64,000 nt of DNA from Apostichopus japonicus (GCF_037975245.1 NC_092583.1:12441264-12505263); one strand, 5' to 3'; counted from the stretch's first letter, positions 1 to 12,029 are shown. Notes: a model not told the origin generated them from the letters alone. Numbers and translations are program-made.

Positions 1-1000
1 TGCGACATTCCTTCACGGTCGACTTGTTTACTGTAAGAAGTATTAACCGTTTTTTCTCAGGAAAGCTTGATAGTCTGAAGTTATTATAACATGTGCTTTT
101 AGTATACTGCCAAAAGAGTAAGTTGTTGTATTTGTATTGATATTTTATGTAGAAGTAACGGAAAATTTAGTATGTTTAGTTTCGTCTAATTGCACGTTTT
201 TTTTCTGTCCAATGTAGTGCAGGGTTCACTTGCGCGAATTCAAATTATTCTGTTTATGTATATGTATATGCATCGATTCGTAGATTATGATGTTTTTTTT
301 TGACATTTATTTGTAATTCAAGCATATCTGTTTAGTAGCAAAGTTAAAAGGTAAAGATTAATTAATTTTCTCTTTTTGATCCTAGATTGAATGAAACTCA
401 TTGACGTAAATAATAGCGAAGTGATTATTCGCAGGGCAGCCCGGCGAATAACGTACACAGACACCTTATTCGCAGGGCTGTGACGATTTTGAAAATAGGT
501 TTATTATTAGATTTTGCTATTGATACCAGTCAGTTTAGGGGCCTTGAAAAAGCCAACCTTTTGGGCCCAAATAGTCTTAGCCACTTCATAAGCTAATTTT
601 TGGAACCCCAGCAATTCAATTTTAAAGCTTTATTTTAAGGGAGCTTATCTTGGGATTCCCCAAAAGCCGATATTGCCTGAAAGCCAATATGGTCAAGGGT
701 GTGACACCCCCCCCCCCCTCCCACACCTTTACATGCAAATGAGCAGTCACTCTGCAAAAACAAAGGTGAAAATGAGGGATGACATTTTTTATGTTGGCGG
801 TACTAATGCTAGACTGGTTCAATCTTAAGGCCCTAGGCTCCCAAAACCAATCCTTACAGCATTAAGATAGGAATCCCAAAGGCCAATAAATTCCTCAAAA
901 TATAGAGGCTCCCAATTAAGACTCTCAAAAAGATAGCTGGTGCTCAAAAGCAAACTCGAATAGCCCCAAAAGTTAAGGAGCCCGTTAACCCAGTCTAAGG
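1..1000. other. gene-free AT-rich DNA
   Basis: I see no supported gene here. The reading frames are short and low in complexity. The only structure is a diverged relic of the palindromic repeat found further on, and a short C-run near 708. Confidence 0.5.
424..482. repeat. diverged outlying copies of the palindromic 42-bp repeat
   Basis: The word TATTCGCAGGGC occurs here twice, once followed by its near-complement GCCCGGCGAATA. This is the same palindrome that builds the array starting at 1001, about 520 bp away, so the unit also exists outside the tandem block. Confidence 0.6.
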
Positions 1001-1226
1001 CTGCCCTGTGAATAAGGTGTATGTGTCTGGCTATTCGCAGGGCAGCCCTGTAAATAAGATGCTTGTGTCTGGCTATTCACAGGGCTGCCCTGCGAATAAG
1101 GTGTATGTGTCTGGCTATTCGCAGGGCTGCCCTGTGAATAAGATACTTGTGTCCGGCTATTCGCAGGGCTGCCCTGTGAATAAGGTGTATGTGTCTGGCT
1201 ATTCGCAGGGCTGCCCTGCGAATAAG
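1001..1226. repeat. 42-bp minisatellite with palindromic units
   Basis: About 5.4 tandem units of 42 bp. Each unit junction reads TATTCGCAGGGC then GCCCTGCGAATA around one central base, a near-perfect 25-bp palindrome, so every repeat could form a hairpin or cruciform. 42 is divisible by three and no unit holds a stop in one frame, so an open frame of 14-residue repeats results. With no splice or start context, I read this as a by-product of the repeat. Confidence 0.85.
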
Positions 1227-1744
1227 CCCCACCAAATAATAGATCAGATGATACAGTTTAACGCAGTTGCTAAAACTCTGGGTATTCTCTAGTCTTCGCC
1301 GGTCCATTATATACTTTAGTACTACTAGTAAGACTAAATCAAAACGACCGAAAGACAAACTTAGTGTAACAAAGTACTGATTCTCCTCTAGCCTAGGTCT
1401 AAACAGGCTTGTTATGTGAGCAAGCAAAATAACAACTAAAAACGATTAGGCCTATAAATAAGTTGGCTCAGTGCATTTCTGTTTCTAAAATTTTATATTT
1501 TTAAAGATCATAAAAACAAACAAAGATTTAGCCCATGTTTTATTATCTCTGTATTCTGGGCATTTGATTCTGGTTGCAATGGTGATGACACTCTCGTTCA
1601 AATTTTCAGCTTTATACAGTCTGCTTCAAACTTTGGGATTGTTTTTTGAGACTATAGTGGAAGCAAATCTCACATAACTTTGTGGTGACAACTTTATTTA
1701 ATTTTTTTTCAAATGATGAATACTTTGCTGTTTCTTTTTTCCAG

Positions 1745-1959
1745 CAGGAATTGAAAAGCCAAATATCTAAGTCAAGTGTGAGGTTTCCTGTGATGTACGA
1801 CACCAGTGTGGAGGCAACAACAGAAGAGGAGAACTGTGTTATATATGGCTTAAAGACATGTTTTAAGATGATATATTGGTACCCTACGCAGAACAAAAGA
1901 GTTTATCCAAGAGTCCAAAAAGCAAAGGAACAAGTACCATAGAGAAAAAAGATGGAAGA
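1745..1959 (+). other. weak candidate exon of unknown gene
   Basis: A pyrimidine-rich acceptor (TTTTTTCCAG) precedes 1745 and a strong donor (GTGAGT) follows 1959. One frame is open from the acceptor for 65 codons and then stops 17 bases before the donor, so the segment could be a terminal coding exon or a transcribed non-coding exon. A second acceptor-like site lies at 3595, followed by a 26-codon open stretch ending in TGA. I recognise no protein family. It may be chance. Confidence 0.2.
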
Positions 1960-2092
1960 GTGAGTTTAACTATTGTACCCAACTGTTTAATGATATTAAA
2001 GATACTTTTCATAACCTGTTTAAAAAAAAAAACAGTCTAGTATATCATTTACATGCAAGCTTCATAAGTTTGGTCAAATTTTCACTGATCTG

Positions 2093-3343
2093 TAGAGCGG
2101 GAGTCCAGAGGGTTTGGTTAGCTGGGAAGGTAACCAATTGCCTTGTACATCACAATGTTCACAATGCATTCCTGTATATGAAACCTGACGACTGGCAAAC
2201 CGACTGTGGTGGATGTGGCTGGGAGAGCAATTTTAAAGTCACCTAATAGCTAACCTAGATCAGCTTTCATGGTAACCACATCAAAGGTAAGAACAATGTG
2301 TCAGGTATGGCCCCAAGAGCAACAAATGACCATCGCCAGTTATTATTGGTGGTGGGGTACCCCTGCCAGTGATCAACAATTGACCCCTCACGGCTGACCT
2401 AGGTCAGCTCATGAGGTAACCACTTGAAACCTACTGGAAAATGTTGGTTAGGACTTCAGATACAAGGGATGGGCATTGCCAGTAATTTTTATTGGTGGGG
2501 TACCCCTGTCAGTAGACCCCCAATATGCCCATCCCCTCATTGACCTAGGTGAGCTCATGATTTGACCAGTTGAAACCTACAGGAAAATGATAGGTATCAC
2601 TTCATATGTAAGGATGGGCATTTCTAGTATTTTATATTGGTGGGCCACCACTGCCAGAGTCCGCCCATCCCTTACATATAGAATCCTGTCAATCATTTTC
2701 CAGTAGTTTTCAACTGGTTAAATCATGAGCTGACCTAGATCAATGAGGGGGGGGGGGCATTTTGGGGGTCTACTGGCAGGGGTACCCCACTAATATAAAT
2801 TACTGGAAATGCCCATCCCTTACATATAGAGTCCTGCCAATCATTTTACAGTAGTTTTCAACTGGTTACCTCATGAGCTAATCTAGGTCAATGGGGGATG
2901 GGCATTTTGGGGGTCTACTGGCAGGGTTACCCCACCAATGTAAATGACTGGAAATGGCCATCCCTTACATATGAAGTGATACCTATCATTTTCCTGTAGG
3001 TTTCAACTGGTCAAATCATGAGCTCACCTAGGTCAATGAGGGGATGGGCATATTGGGGGTCTACTGGCAGGGGTACCCCACCACCAATAATTACTGGCAA
3101 TGGCCATTTGTTGCTCTTGGGGCCATACCTGACACATTGTACTTACTTTGATGTGTTACCATGAAAACTGATCTAGGTTACTGTAGCTATCAGGTGACTT
3201 TAAAATTGCTCTCCCAGCCACACCCACCACAGTCGGTTTGCCAGTCGTCTGGTTTCATATACAGGAATGCACTGTGAACATTGTGATGTACAAGGCAATT
3301 GGTTACCTTCCCAGCTAACCAAACCCTCTGGGCTCCCGGTCTA
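2093..3343. mobile_element. 1.25-kb fold-back (long inverted repeat) element
   Basis: The first 180 or so bases match the reverse complement of the last 180. The outer ends read TAGAGCGGGAGTCC and, reversed, TAGACCGGGAGCCC. Taking TA as the target duplication leaves an element starting GAGCGGGAG and ending CTCCCGGTC, which would suit a Tc1/mariner-type transposition system. The interior is not unique sequence: a unit of about 145 bp recurs with GGGGGTCTACTGG near 2764, 2909 and 3055, and inverted relatives lie on the left side. No transposase is encoded. Confidence 0.75.
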
Positions 3344-3965
3344 TTGGGATCATTATTAACATGATTAACATAATTATTAAGCTTTGAAAAATAACTTGGT
3401 GTTATGCTGTGCAAAGCTAATAATTATTTGGTAAAGCTGCTATTCCTGACTTATAATTTGAGGGACCTAGATTTAAATGTATACCTCCCAATATGTTATA
3501 AAATTATAATGTAAATGTATGTTTATGATAATGTGAGTTATCATGTGCTATACCTGTATCTGTGCTTACACGTATATCATATTTTCTGTTCACAGGTCAA
3601 TAATGGTGCAGATTTTGGCTTCCTGAAGACAAGTGGGAGGCCATTTGTAGTTAAGAGAAACACTCTTTGTTCGTGAAGACTTAACTGGTGTCGATTTGGG
3701 GTACCACTTTAAAACGAAAGTCATGAGGAACCCTTGCCCAAGATTCAACTTTGCATTATTGTGCAGTGCTATACTTTTGCGATTCATGTTTGATCCATTA
3801 ACTTGTCTTAACTTTGTTGGAATAAAATCAGATTTTCAGATTTTTGTTCACAGTGATTTCTTCTCTATCTGTCGAAAGTCAGCCTTTGTAGACATCAGAA
3901 GTTTTATCAGAAATAAATACTGCCAACGTACACATTATTTGTGTTTCTTCTGCTCTCTTTTCTTT

Positions 3966-4332
3966 CAGTGATGCTAGTCAGTGAAACTAGTCGGGTTTAA
4001 TTCTTTCAGTGATTCTAGTCAGTGCAACTAGTCAGTCGATACCGACTAAGAAAGGTTAGTCGGGAGAGGCACCATCCTGACTAATGTAAAACCTGCTATA
4101 AACTAGTCGGTGGCTCATATAAATTAGTCGGTAAAGACCGACTAATGTCACCAACTAATGTAACTGACTAATATACATTTACCGACTAAGAAATTGTTGA
4201 TCGACTAAGCTGACGGACTAAGATGACCGACTAAGAAATCCAACTGACTAAGGAATAAATTAGTCGGTGTAGCAACTGACTAAGGCTGTTAGTCGGGAGA
4301 GGCACCAGATGGACTAACGTTATGTTAGTCGG
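3966..4332. repeat. cluster of TTAGTCGG/CCGACTAA motifs in both orientations
   Basis: Roughly a dozen copies of (T/C)TAGTCGG or its complement, plus several degenerate GACTAA words, fall within 370 bp. Spacing is irregular and orientation alternates. The longer string TTAGTCGGGAGAGGCACCA occurs twice, near 4055 and 4289. The cluster ends just before the 7-kb duplicated segment begins. It resembles subterminal transposase-binding arrays of DNA transposons, but no element ends are evident. Confidence 0.7.
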
Positions 4333-7036
4333 TGAACCAATTTAAGTTTTCAGTGTAGTACAGCAGTTACTCTAAAAAGACACGGTGAAATGTTAAATTT
4401 GTTACTAGTATATAGTAATACCACCAAGTGTACAGAAATCTCACACAAGATCTAGGTGCAATCTCGAGCCTGAGGAAAAATAAAAATTGACTCTTGCACG
4501 GTTAATCCAACTCGAGAAAAGATGGTGAGAATTAAGGACTGTCCAGAAATTTTTAATAGGCACATTGAATAGGAAAAACAAAAATCTTTCATAGCCTCTA
4601 TTGAGGAGCCTTTCACTCGCGGCAGAGATTTAACATATTTTAATAGCAACATATCTTGAAAAGGTAGAGCATCGATAAAAAAGCATTACCGTCACTCAAA
4701 TTTTACTTTTTTGGTTGAACTATGACCTTCAAGACTAATGTTCTGTCCAAAAGTCACCCCCTGGAGAAATGGTCCCTACTCCTTTTCTCCCTTACTTTGA
4801 AATTCTTTTGTTATCATCGTGCCACTGGTCTAGTCTCCCATGGACTGCTGACGCGATGAATGAAGTAACTCCTCTGCCATGATGTTTCTTGACGTTATGT
4901 GTACGATAAGGGCATAACATGTGGTAGTAACGGTTGACCTATACTATCTGAACAGTGGATTGTTGTATAGGCTATATTTATATGCTAATATGGGCTATAT
5001 ACTTTGATGTAGCCAATACCTGAATTGCGTAAAAAAAAAACTTGTGTAGACGATTTGATGGTGAAAACAATCGATAGAAAGAAATTATTTGCTTGTACAC
5101 ACAAGGAATGGACAGGAAATTAATTCTGCAACCAAGGTTGCAGTTTCTTTCTTATTATAGTAAACAAACTTGGCCTATTCAATAAAAGGTTTGCAAACCA
5201 TAGATTTTCATGATTCCGAATTAATCGCATAGGTCGAAAAACATATATATCCCATCCCAAAAGATGTCATAAGAATTCTGCAGGCATTAAAGGCTACATA
5301 TTTCTGTTATAACCTGGATAGCGCCTACTGTCCCTAAAATAGCAAACAGGTCCCAGTCTGTTCACTTCTTGGCGGAGAACCGAACTTGAAGTTGTTTACG
5401 AATTTTAGGTCATGGAGCAACTGCGCGACGTACAAAACAATTAACCTTCCCTATAGACATCAACATGTTAGATTTGCGAAGTCGTGTATTTGCACAGTTA
5501 TCTGAGACAAATTCATTAATATATTCATGTAGGAGATTTTTTAAGCAATCTCACCCAATAAACATCGCTAGAATGTTTTAAAAAATGTTATTAAAGATCG
5601 CAGGTCTGATAAAAAAACGTTTTCCATATCGATCTCTGCTTAAGCTTTGCACACTACACATCATCCAAATTGCTTTACCAAGTAGGAACCAGCATAACAG
5701 CTTAGGAAATCGTAACCTGCCTGAGCGAGTGAAGAACAGGGGAACATCTTCTTAGATATGTTACCAGGATACAGATCTGTCATGAAAGACATTCATTAAA
5801 TAAATCAACTTTGTTTTCCATTATAAGTATTGAATTAACATCGATACTTTGATTGCACTCGGTATATTCAGGATATGTTAAAAGAAAGTTTAGAATTTAT
5901 AAGCATATACGTCCCGACCACCAGAGGATACAAATTATTTACCTTATTTTAAGACAAAATAAGATGGTTTATAAGAGGCGTCGATAGCCACGAACAATTG
6001 TGTCACCTTCGACTAACAACCTTTACCAAGGGCTGCACAGTTATTTCCTAGGCCAGACCTAGAATGATTGATTATATCAGAATGTAATGTATATATGTTG
6101 TTTGGACCTATTCATGAGGTCTTTAACAAAAACATCTACAAAGGTTGAGGCTGATTCCTTTCGAGCACTGAAACATTCAGTTGTCATGCTTACTTGGTAG
6201 AGGTGCTGGTTTAGATTAGTGGGTTGAACAACTACTGGACTAGCATAGGCCTTATGGTAGACCCTATACAGCATGAATAAAGACAACAACTTTGCTAAAG
6301 CTCATCATTATGAATGATACATGCTACATATGCTTATTAAGTTTTATTCTGATGCTCTCAGATTTTTTTAAGAGACATTTTGGGCTGTAACAAACATGTT
6401 TAAATTTCAACATATGGTCGAGTCATATATACCATCATTGACAAAACTTGAATCACAATATAAAGCTGCCAAAAGACAATTTTCTCTTTTTTGTAAAAAC
6501 TAAAGGTAATCAGCTGGAGAGGGATTCAGCTGTCAAAATGGCTAAAAGTTTAAAGTACAATGATAATTGGAAAAGTGCATTGATTTCAGTATAGGCTATA
6601 TAATGTAAAGCCTATATAGTATACGATATGCTCTGAAAGTAGCACTACACCATGTTCACTAACAACATGATACCGCCTCTAATTCCTCAAAAAATTATGC
6701 GTTTCTAGTGATTTTGCATGATGATGAAGGCTACTATTATCCATTTTGCAAAGAAATCATTGATAGTCAGGCAAAGTCAAATGATGCCATATCAGTCAAT
6801 CATAAACAAGAATGAAAATAAATGATAAATATATGATAAAAAGGGGTTCTAAAAACGAATCAGATTACATTTGGAGGGGCATCAGTGAAGAATTCACAGC
6901 AAAGCTAATACAGAGAAATATTAACCATAAACCCACCACCATGCACAATAAATAAAACACATTCAAAACAGTGGGCACTGTGTCATTAATAATGGAAGGT
7001 TTAATCTTTGAATGCAGTTACATTGAGTTCAAATTT

Positions 7037-10000
7037 CTATTCCTGTAAGCATGGATATTTAAGCCCCACCGTAAAATTTCCTGAAACAGAGTCAGATGCA
7101 ATTGCATTGATTGCGCCTTCAACTTCGAACAAGAGCATGGGATTTCGAAAACCATTCGTAACAGTTTCCACGTTGACTGATGTCGCGCAGTGTTCTTTGT
7201 TAGTCGATCCCCATATCAGACACATGTTTCCGAGGTTCTCGTTGATATCAGGTTTTAGTTGTTCTGCCAAGGCACAGAAGTCATTCTTTGTTCGATGACA
7301 ATCACAGTAGTCGAAGTCTGGTTTTATGAGGCCCGATTGGTAATCCATGGTGAGATACTCATCAAATTCTTGATGTACAATGTCTGGCGGAGGGACGCAT
7401 GAGTCATGAAGACGTTGGAAGGTAAGCTTCAGTACGTCACTTCCGTTACGCATTTCCAATTTACCTTCATCAAGTAGGATCTCGTCTACAGGGAGGTAAT
7501 TAAACATCAAGTTCGGCTTTGGAAAATCTCCCCGACTCCGTTCATAAAATACTGAAAGAGCTAAGGAATGGAATGGAAGGTGACTTTGTGTGCTAGTGAG
7601 AAATGGGATGGATACGCTGAACTCAATACCGTAGAAGAGGGGGTTGTGTGGGTCCATCCCATATTCAAAATCAGTGAAAGTGACGGGGCCGAAGTCGAAG
7701 TACATTGCGTGTTGGTCCTCCTTGATTAAACCCGGAAATATTGGAGAGTCCGGAAGGAACAACCTAGGACCTGTCAAGAATTGAAAATATGAATGTTAGA
7801 GAGTATTTTGCAAATTATAGAAGGAAGTCGTGTTAAGCATTAAGAAATAACTGGAAATGGAGAAACAAGTTGGTGGGCGGGTGGGGTGGGGTGGGTTGGG
7901 CGAAAGAGGAGTGTAGTTCCATTATGAGGACCCGTTGACAAGTTCCACTATTAGATTTATTTAAAATGGAATTCAAAATACGACTTCCCATATCACCTAT
8001 GTGTGAGCTTTACTTATGACTTGTTCACAGCAGCCTCCATATATCCTCCTTTCTTCGCAATAGAATAAATCCTTGACCGTTACTTTTCTTTCTTCTTTTT
8101 TATTCTTTTTGAATCGTCAATGAAGTCAATACGAGTAACAAGAAGAGTTCTTTAATTGAACATGCTACATGAATATCTGTAAATAAAATAGGAAAACTTG
8201 CGATACACAATGCTTTTTAAGTTTCACCTTATCTCACTGAGAAGGTATTCATGTTTTGGCATGTTTGAGTTGAACTATACTTTTTTTTTTAGAAAAGTGT
8301 GAGAGACATACTTTGCGGTCAGCGTCTTAACAGAGTTTATGTGTTGATGACCAGCACTGTACATTTAAACAGTATATTGTGATCGCCGATTGGAAGATGG
8401 TGTGTCCCTTTCGCTTGCCGATAAATTCAGTTTGAATTTGTTGCAAGAAATTGTAAAATGGATTAAATGGAAGGTAAGCAGACTTTCCTCAAGTTGTGAA
8501 TGGAAACCGAAAATTGTATTTCATATTCAGAAATGATTCAGGCTTATGTCTAATCTCGAGACATATGCCAGATCACATACTTTAATATAATGAGCCCTTG
8601 TATCACATCACACACACAATGTCCCGCTCATTGTGATGTCTCACAAACCGTCATACCTTGCATTCTTTAACATCTCAAAAACATTTGTTTGTGTTTGCTT
8701 ACTTCATAAAATAAAAAGTTCTAGTTCACGTCGCACCAGAAATGAGTATATCAATTAGCAATCGTAAAAAAGAAAAATCTCAATGTACGAACAGTTCGAA
8801 ATAATCTTTTAATTAGTATAACTATTAAATAATCATTTTATTGATTTGTTGGGCCGTATAAATTGTTTCTCTTCCTTCATTACCACTTCAAATTGCATAT
8901 ATAATTCAAACCAAATCAGTAAGGGGGACATTGGTTTTAATGCCACAATCAAGCGATTAACTGTAGCTAAATATTACTATATATTACTAATATTGGAGCT
9001 GCACACAATGGTTTTCTTCGTCTGTGAAGTTTTACAACTTTCTGTAATTTCGTAACAAAAAAATTCTCAATGTACGAACAGTTCGAAATATTTTTTTTTA
9101 GCTCAGGAGACTTCGGTCCGTTGCCTGTCAAAATGTAAAATGTCCATCAAGTTAGTAAACATATATAAGTATATCCACCAAACTATTGTAATATAAGTGA
9201 CTTTCTCAAAGTATCGCCTTCAAGAAATTTTGCATAAAAGTCAGGTAATGGCCACTCATCTAGCTGCTATAAGCCTACCCTCAAACACCCGATACTCATA
9301 GCTAGTACAGTAACTATATACTGTTCATGTTCCACAACCGTGCATCAGAAACGACTGTGCTGTGTTCTTAACACGGTAACATGTGTTACAGGTGGCACAG
9401 TAATTACTGCAAGTTTTTTCTTACTTCTAATTTACAAAATTCAAAATTTAAAATTGAATTTAAGAATAATTAATTGAATTTTTTTTTTTAATTACCTCAA
9501 ATTTTCACCCATCGGACTCGTAGTTCAACGTGTAACAGCTTTGCAGTAATTAATGTGCCACCTGTAAAACATGTTACCGTGTTGAGAACACAGAGCAGTA
9601 GTTACTGATGCACGGTTGTGGAACATGAACAGTAATTACTGTACTAGCTATGAGTATCCCTCAAACCATCTCTCATAAACGAGATATTCAAGACTGCTAA
9701 ATAAAGTCTCCTAAATCTCTGCAAATATATTTTATGGTTAGAAATCTTGTAAAACACATTTGAAAAAAGTCTAAAAATTCGATATTTAAACCACCTGGTT
9801 GCGTTTCATAATCCTACCACTAAAGTGTAGGGTGACTTTAAGTTGTAGAACTTTACAATAAAAATAATAATTGATAGTAATCGAGGTTGTACGTGCTTCT
9901 ATAACACTTTTAAGTTTTCAGAAATAACCATCGGACATATAATGAAGCTTAACACTTACAGTAAAAATATTCAGTAAGTTCCTCAGATACAACAAAAAAC

Positions 10001-10556
10001 GTTATATCAGAACACTATGTAAGAAGTTTATTGTCTCAAAAATAAACGTTTTTAATGCATTACTAATTTTTCACAGAAAAATTGTTTTGAATAGCATCCA
10101 AGGATGTTCTGTTGTCGTTCAAATTAAGCTCATAGACCATGTTTTTGTCGAGATATGAGAATTTATCCAGCAATGTAGTAATATTAAGATGTAAGAGCCT
10201 TTACAAATTAGGCGGTATCATATATGTTTAAAGAATAGTGTCATGGGGGAAAACCAGAATAACTCTGGAAATTTTACTTCCAATATGTATCCTATATCAA
10301 GACTAAGATTCTGCCTTAAGAAATCCTTCATTCAAATTACTGGAAAATATCTTTTCCACTTACTCTGACAGTCTCCATTCTGATCGTGCCACTGGTCCAG
10401 TCGATCCTGGACAACTTTTCTGCTAACAGGGATGAAAAAGCCAACACCTTCCCAACGAGCACGAGCAACAGTTATCTCCTCGGCACTGCTTGTTTGCTCA
10501 AGTAGGATCGTTAAACAGATAAAATAGCAAAAAACTTTCAAAATTCTATTCTCCAT
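7037..10556 (-). CDS. secreted protein of unrecognised family, tandem copy 1 (two exons)
   Basis: Coding exons are 10364-10556 and 7037-7770, joined by an intron with donor A|GTAAGT and acceptor TTGACAG|GT; the phase-1 junction gives an unbroken frame of 308 residues. The N-terminus is a clear signal peptide (hydrophobic core VFCYFICLTILL, probable cleavage after TSSA), so the product should be secreted. Exon 2 has motifs shared by all three paralogues: RSRGDFPKPN, MRNGSD, DYQSGL.KPDFDYC and LKYPC. About eight cysteines sit mainly in the C-terminal half, and NGS and NFT are possible N-glycosylation sites. The P-K within a short conserved block after a beta-rich stretch faintly recalls acetoacetate-decarboxylase-like folds; that is a guess, not an assignment. 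A tandem copy lies 8 kb to the right and an inverted paralogue beyond it. Confidence 0.85.
8762..9090. repeat. extra intronic block: a second copy of the gene's own upstream DNA
   Basis: The stretch 8806-9054 closely matches 10745-10990, the DNA upstream of exon 1 of this gene. It is bounded by a direct repeat of about 40 bp (8762-8803 and 9050-9090, sharing CTCAATGTACGAACAGTTCG). Copy 2 has only one version of the boundary sequence at the equivalent site near 17085 and lacks the block. Either upstream DNA was inserted into the intron, or copy 2 lost it by recombination between the direct repeats. Confidence 0.7.
9286..9658. mobile_element. long-TIR MITE (Mutator-like?), copy in segment 1
   Basis: The arms are about 125 bp each and begin GATACTCATAGCTAGTACAG, mirrored at the right end. 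Between them is an AT-rich core of about 100 bp. Flanks show CCCTCAAA on both sides. The right end has lost a few terminal bases compared with the copy at 17305-17684. It sits in the intron of the secreted-protein gene. Confidence 0.7.
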
Positions 10557-10650
10557 GATGTCGGATATACCGTTTAGAGTATTTGGTAATAACTATTCTG
10601 AATAGTGAAATGTAAAAACCTCTTTAGTTAATATGTAGAAGCTGTATATT

Positions 10651-10664
10651 ACTTATATATATAC
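10651..10664 (-). promoter_or_regulatory. possible TATA box for gene copy 1
   Basis: On the minus strand this reads GTATATATATAAGT, about 95-105 bases upstream of the start codon at 10556. The position would suit a TATA box with a 5' UTR of roughly 70 nt. The equivalent sequence is kept in copy 2. Confidence 0.35.
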
Positions 10665-11261
10665 TTATTGATTTATCCACATTTAACTAACGAAAACAGT
10701 TTGTGATATTGCCGGTCAGTCTTCAATCAAGCAGTTTAGATTCCTTTTTTTATTAATATAATTATCAAATACTCATTTTATTGATTTGTTGGACCGTATA
10801 AAATATTTGTTCTTCTTTCATACGATTTTTCCACTTCAACTTGGATATTTATTCCAAAAACAAAGCAGTTAAGGAGGGACATTGTTTTGATGGGCTCAAC
10901 CAAGCGATTAACTGTAGCTTAATATTACCATATGCTAATAATATAGGAGCCACACAGTGGTTTTCTTCGTTTGTGAAGTTTACAACTTTCTTTAATTGAT
11001 TTTCAGTACATATGCTTGGATGATTTCATTGTCAAAAGTGACAGAGAGAAAACTGTAGATGCTGGGTTACAACAGGAGATGGAATAGTAGTTAATACTGA
11101 ATGGAATATCTAAACGTGTTTATTAAACATGAAATGAAAACCGTATGTCATTTATGAACATTAAACGTTCAGGATTTTAAATGATACTCGATGATCGGCG
11201 AAAGGATCAGCAATAAATTGAATGGTTAGATTTATTAATATTATTATACCATTGCTGTCGC

Positions 11262-11300
11262 CGAATGGATAAAGGCGGAGGCATTTGAAGCAATGTAAGT
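11262..11300 (+). repeat. tRNA-like fragment (SINE head?)
   Basis: GCCGAATGGATAAAGGCGG resembles the 5' half (A-box side) of a serine/leucine-type tRNA. No B box or complete cloverleaf follows, so it is more likely a SINE remnant than a tRNA gene. A near-identical fragment lies at 19372-19412 at the right end of copy 2. Confidence 0.35.
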
Positions 11301-11389
11301 GTAAGTTGTAATACATAAGCCCTTCCGGGCTTCTCCCATATTTGTGGTCATTTATGCGTCGTAAAAATAACTGCTGCTTTTTATATCAC

Positions 11390-11446
11390 ATTATGATTAT
11401 GATTATTATTATTGTGATTATTATTATTATGATTATTATTATTATG

Positions 11447-11484
<38 letters not shown>

Positions 11485-11485
11485 G

Positions 11486-11577
<92 letters not shown>

Positions 11578-11586
11578 CATTATTAC

Positions 11587-11626
<40 letters not shown>
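11390..11626. repeat. (TTA)n microsatellite, about 235 bp
   Basis: Nearly pure TTA/ATT triplets with a few GAT and TTT interruptions. It lies between the two duplicated segments, immediately before a truncated hAT MITE. It yields long poly-isoleucine reading frames on both strands that are not genes. Confidence 0.95.
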
Positions 11627-11649
11627 ATCATATAATATATATAATTTAT

Positions 11650-11953
11650 CATTCCGCCCCCCCCCCCCCCGCTTCGCAAGTCAGAAAACCCCTTTTTCAT
11701 TTCCAAATGAGAAAAAAATCTCATTTGGAGCACCAAATTGCATCTAAGGCCTGGTGAAAATACAAAATTAAGTTTACAAAATGGAGTGGGTGTTGAAGTG
11801 TGCTATATTGCACCAAATTGCATCTAAGGCTACCTGGAAATGCAAAAAATTTCAAAGGGGAGGGGGAAACCCCATCCCCTTAGACCCCTCCCCCAGGCCG
11901 GCCATCAGTCTTCAGCCCCCCCCCCCACTCAAAAGTACCTTCCTTCGCCACTG
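11650..11953 (+). mobile_element. hAT-type MITE, truncated on the left
   Basis: Matches the 368-bp elements at 21472-21839 and 23590-23957, including two internal copies of CACCAAATTGCATCT and the end CCTTCGCCACTG. The left end is missing, replaced by the (TTA)n tract and a short AT-rich stretch, so no target duplication can be read. Confidence 0.8.
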
Positions 11954-11966
11954 GGTGGGGGGTGGT

Positions 11967-12025
11967 GGTAATGGTGATGGTGATAGTGATGGTGATGGTG
12001 ATGATGATGATGATGCAGATGATGT
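11967..12025. repeat. (GGTGAT)n microsatellite
   Basis: Repeats of GGTGAT grading into GATGAT, just after the truncated MITE and just before copy 2 of the duplication. Confidence 0.85.
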
Positions 12026-12029
12026 GTTT

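Larger units (their letters stand above)
4346..11300. repeat. segmental duplication, copy 1 (about 7 kb)
   Basis: Nearly colinear with 12030-19412 in the same orientation, from the words around GTTACTCTAAAAAGACACGG at the left to the tRNA-like fragment at the right. The part from 4346 to 7036 is non-coding DNA downstream of the secreted-protein gene, and 7771-10363 is its intron. Relative to copy 2 this copy lacks about 1.1 kb at its left end, carries an extra 0.33-kb block at 8762-9090, and retains about 0.4 kb (8115-8542) that copy 2 has lost. Confidence 0.85.

Noticed and set aside
1008-1292. 94-residue frame with perfect 14-residue repeats
   Set aside because: It is the direct outcome of a 42-bp minisatellite without stops. 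There is no conserved start, splice site or domain.
3966-4332. CRISPR-like array of the TTAGTCGG motif
   Set aside because: Motif orientation alternates and spacing is irregular; there are no repeats of constant length or spacers.
11342-11736. Long poly-isoleucine frames on both strands
   Set aside because: They arise from the (TTA)n microsatellite.
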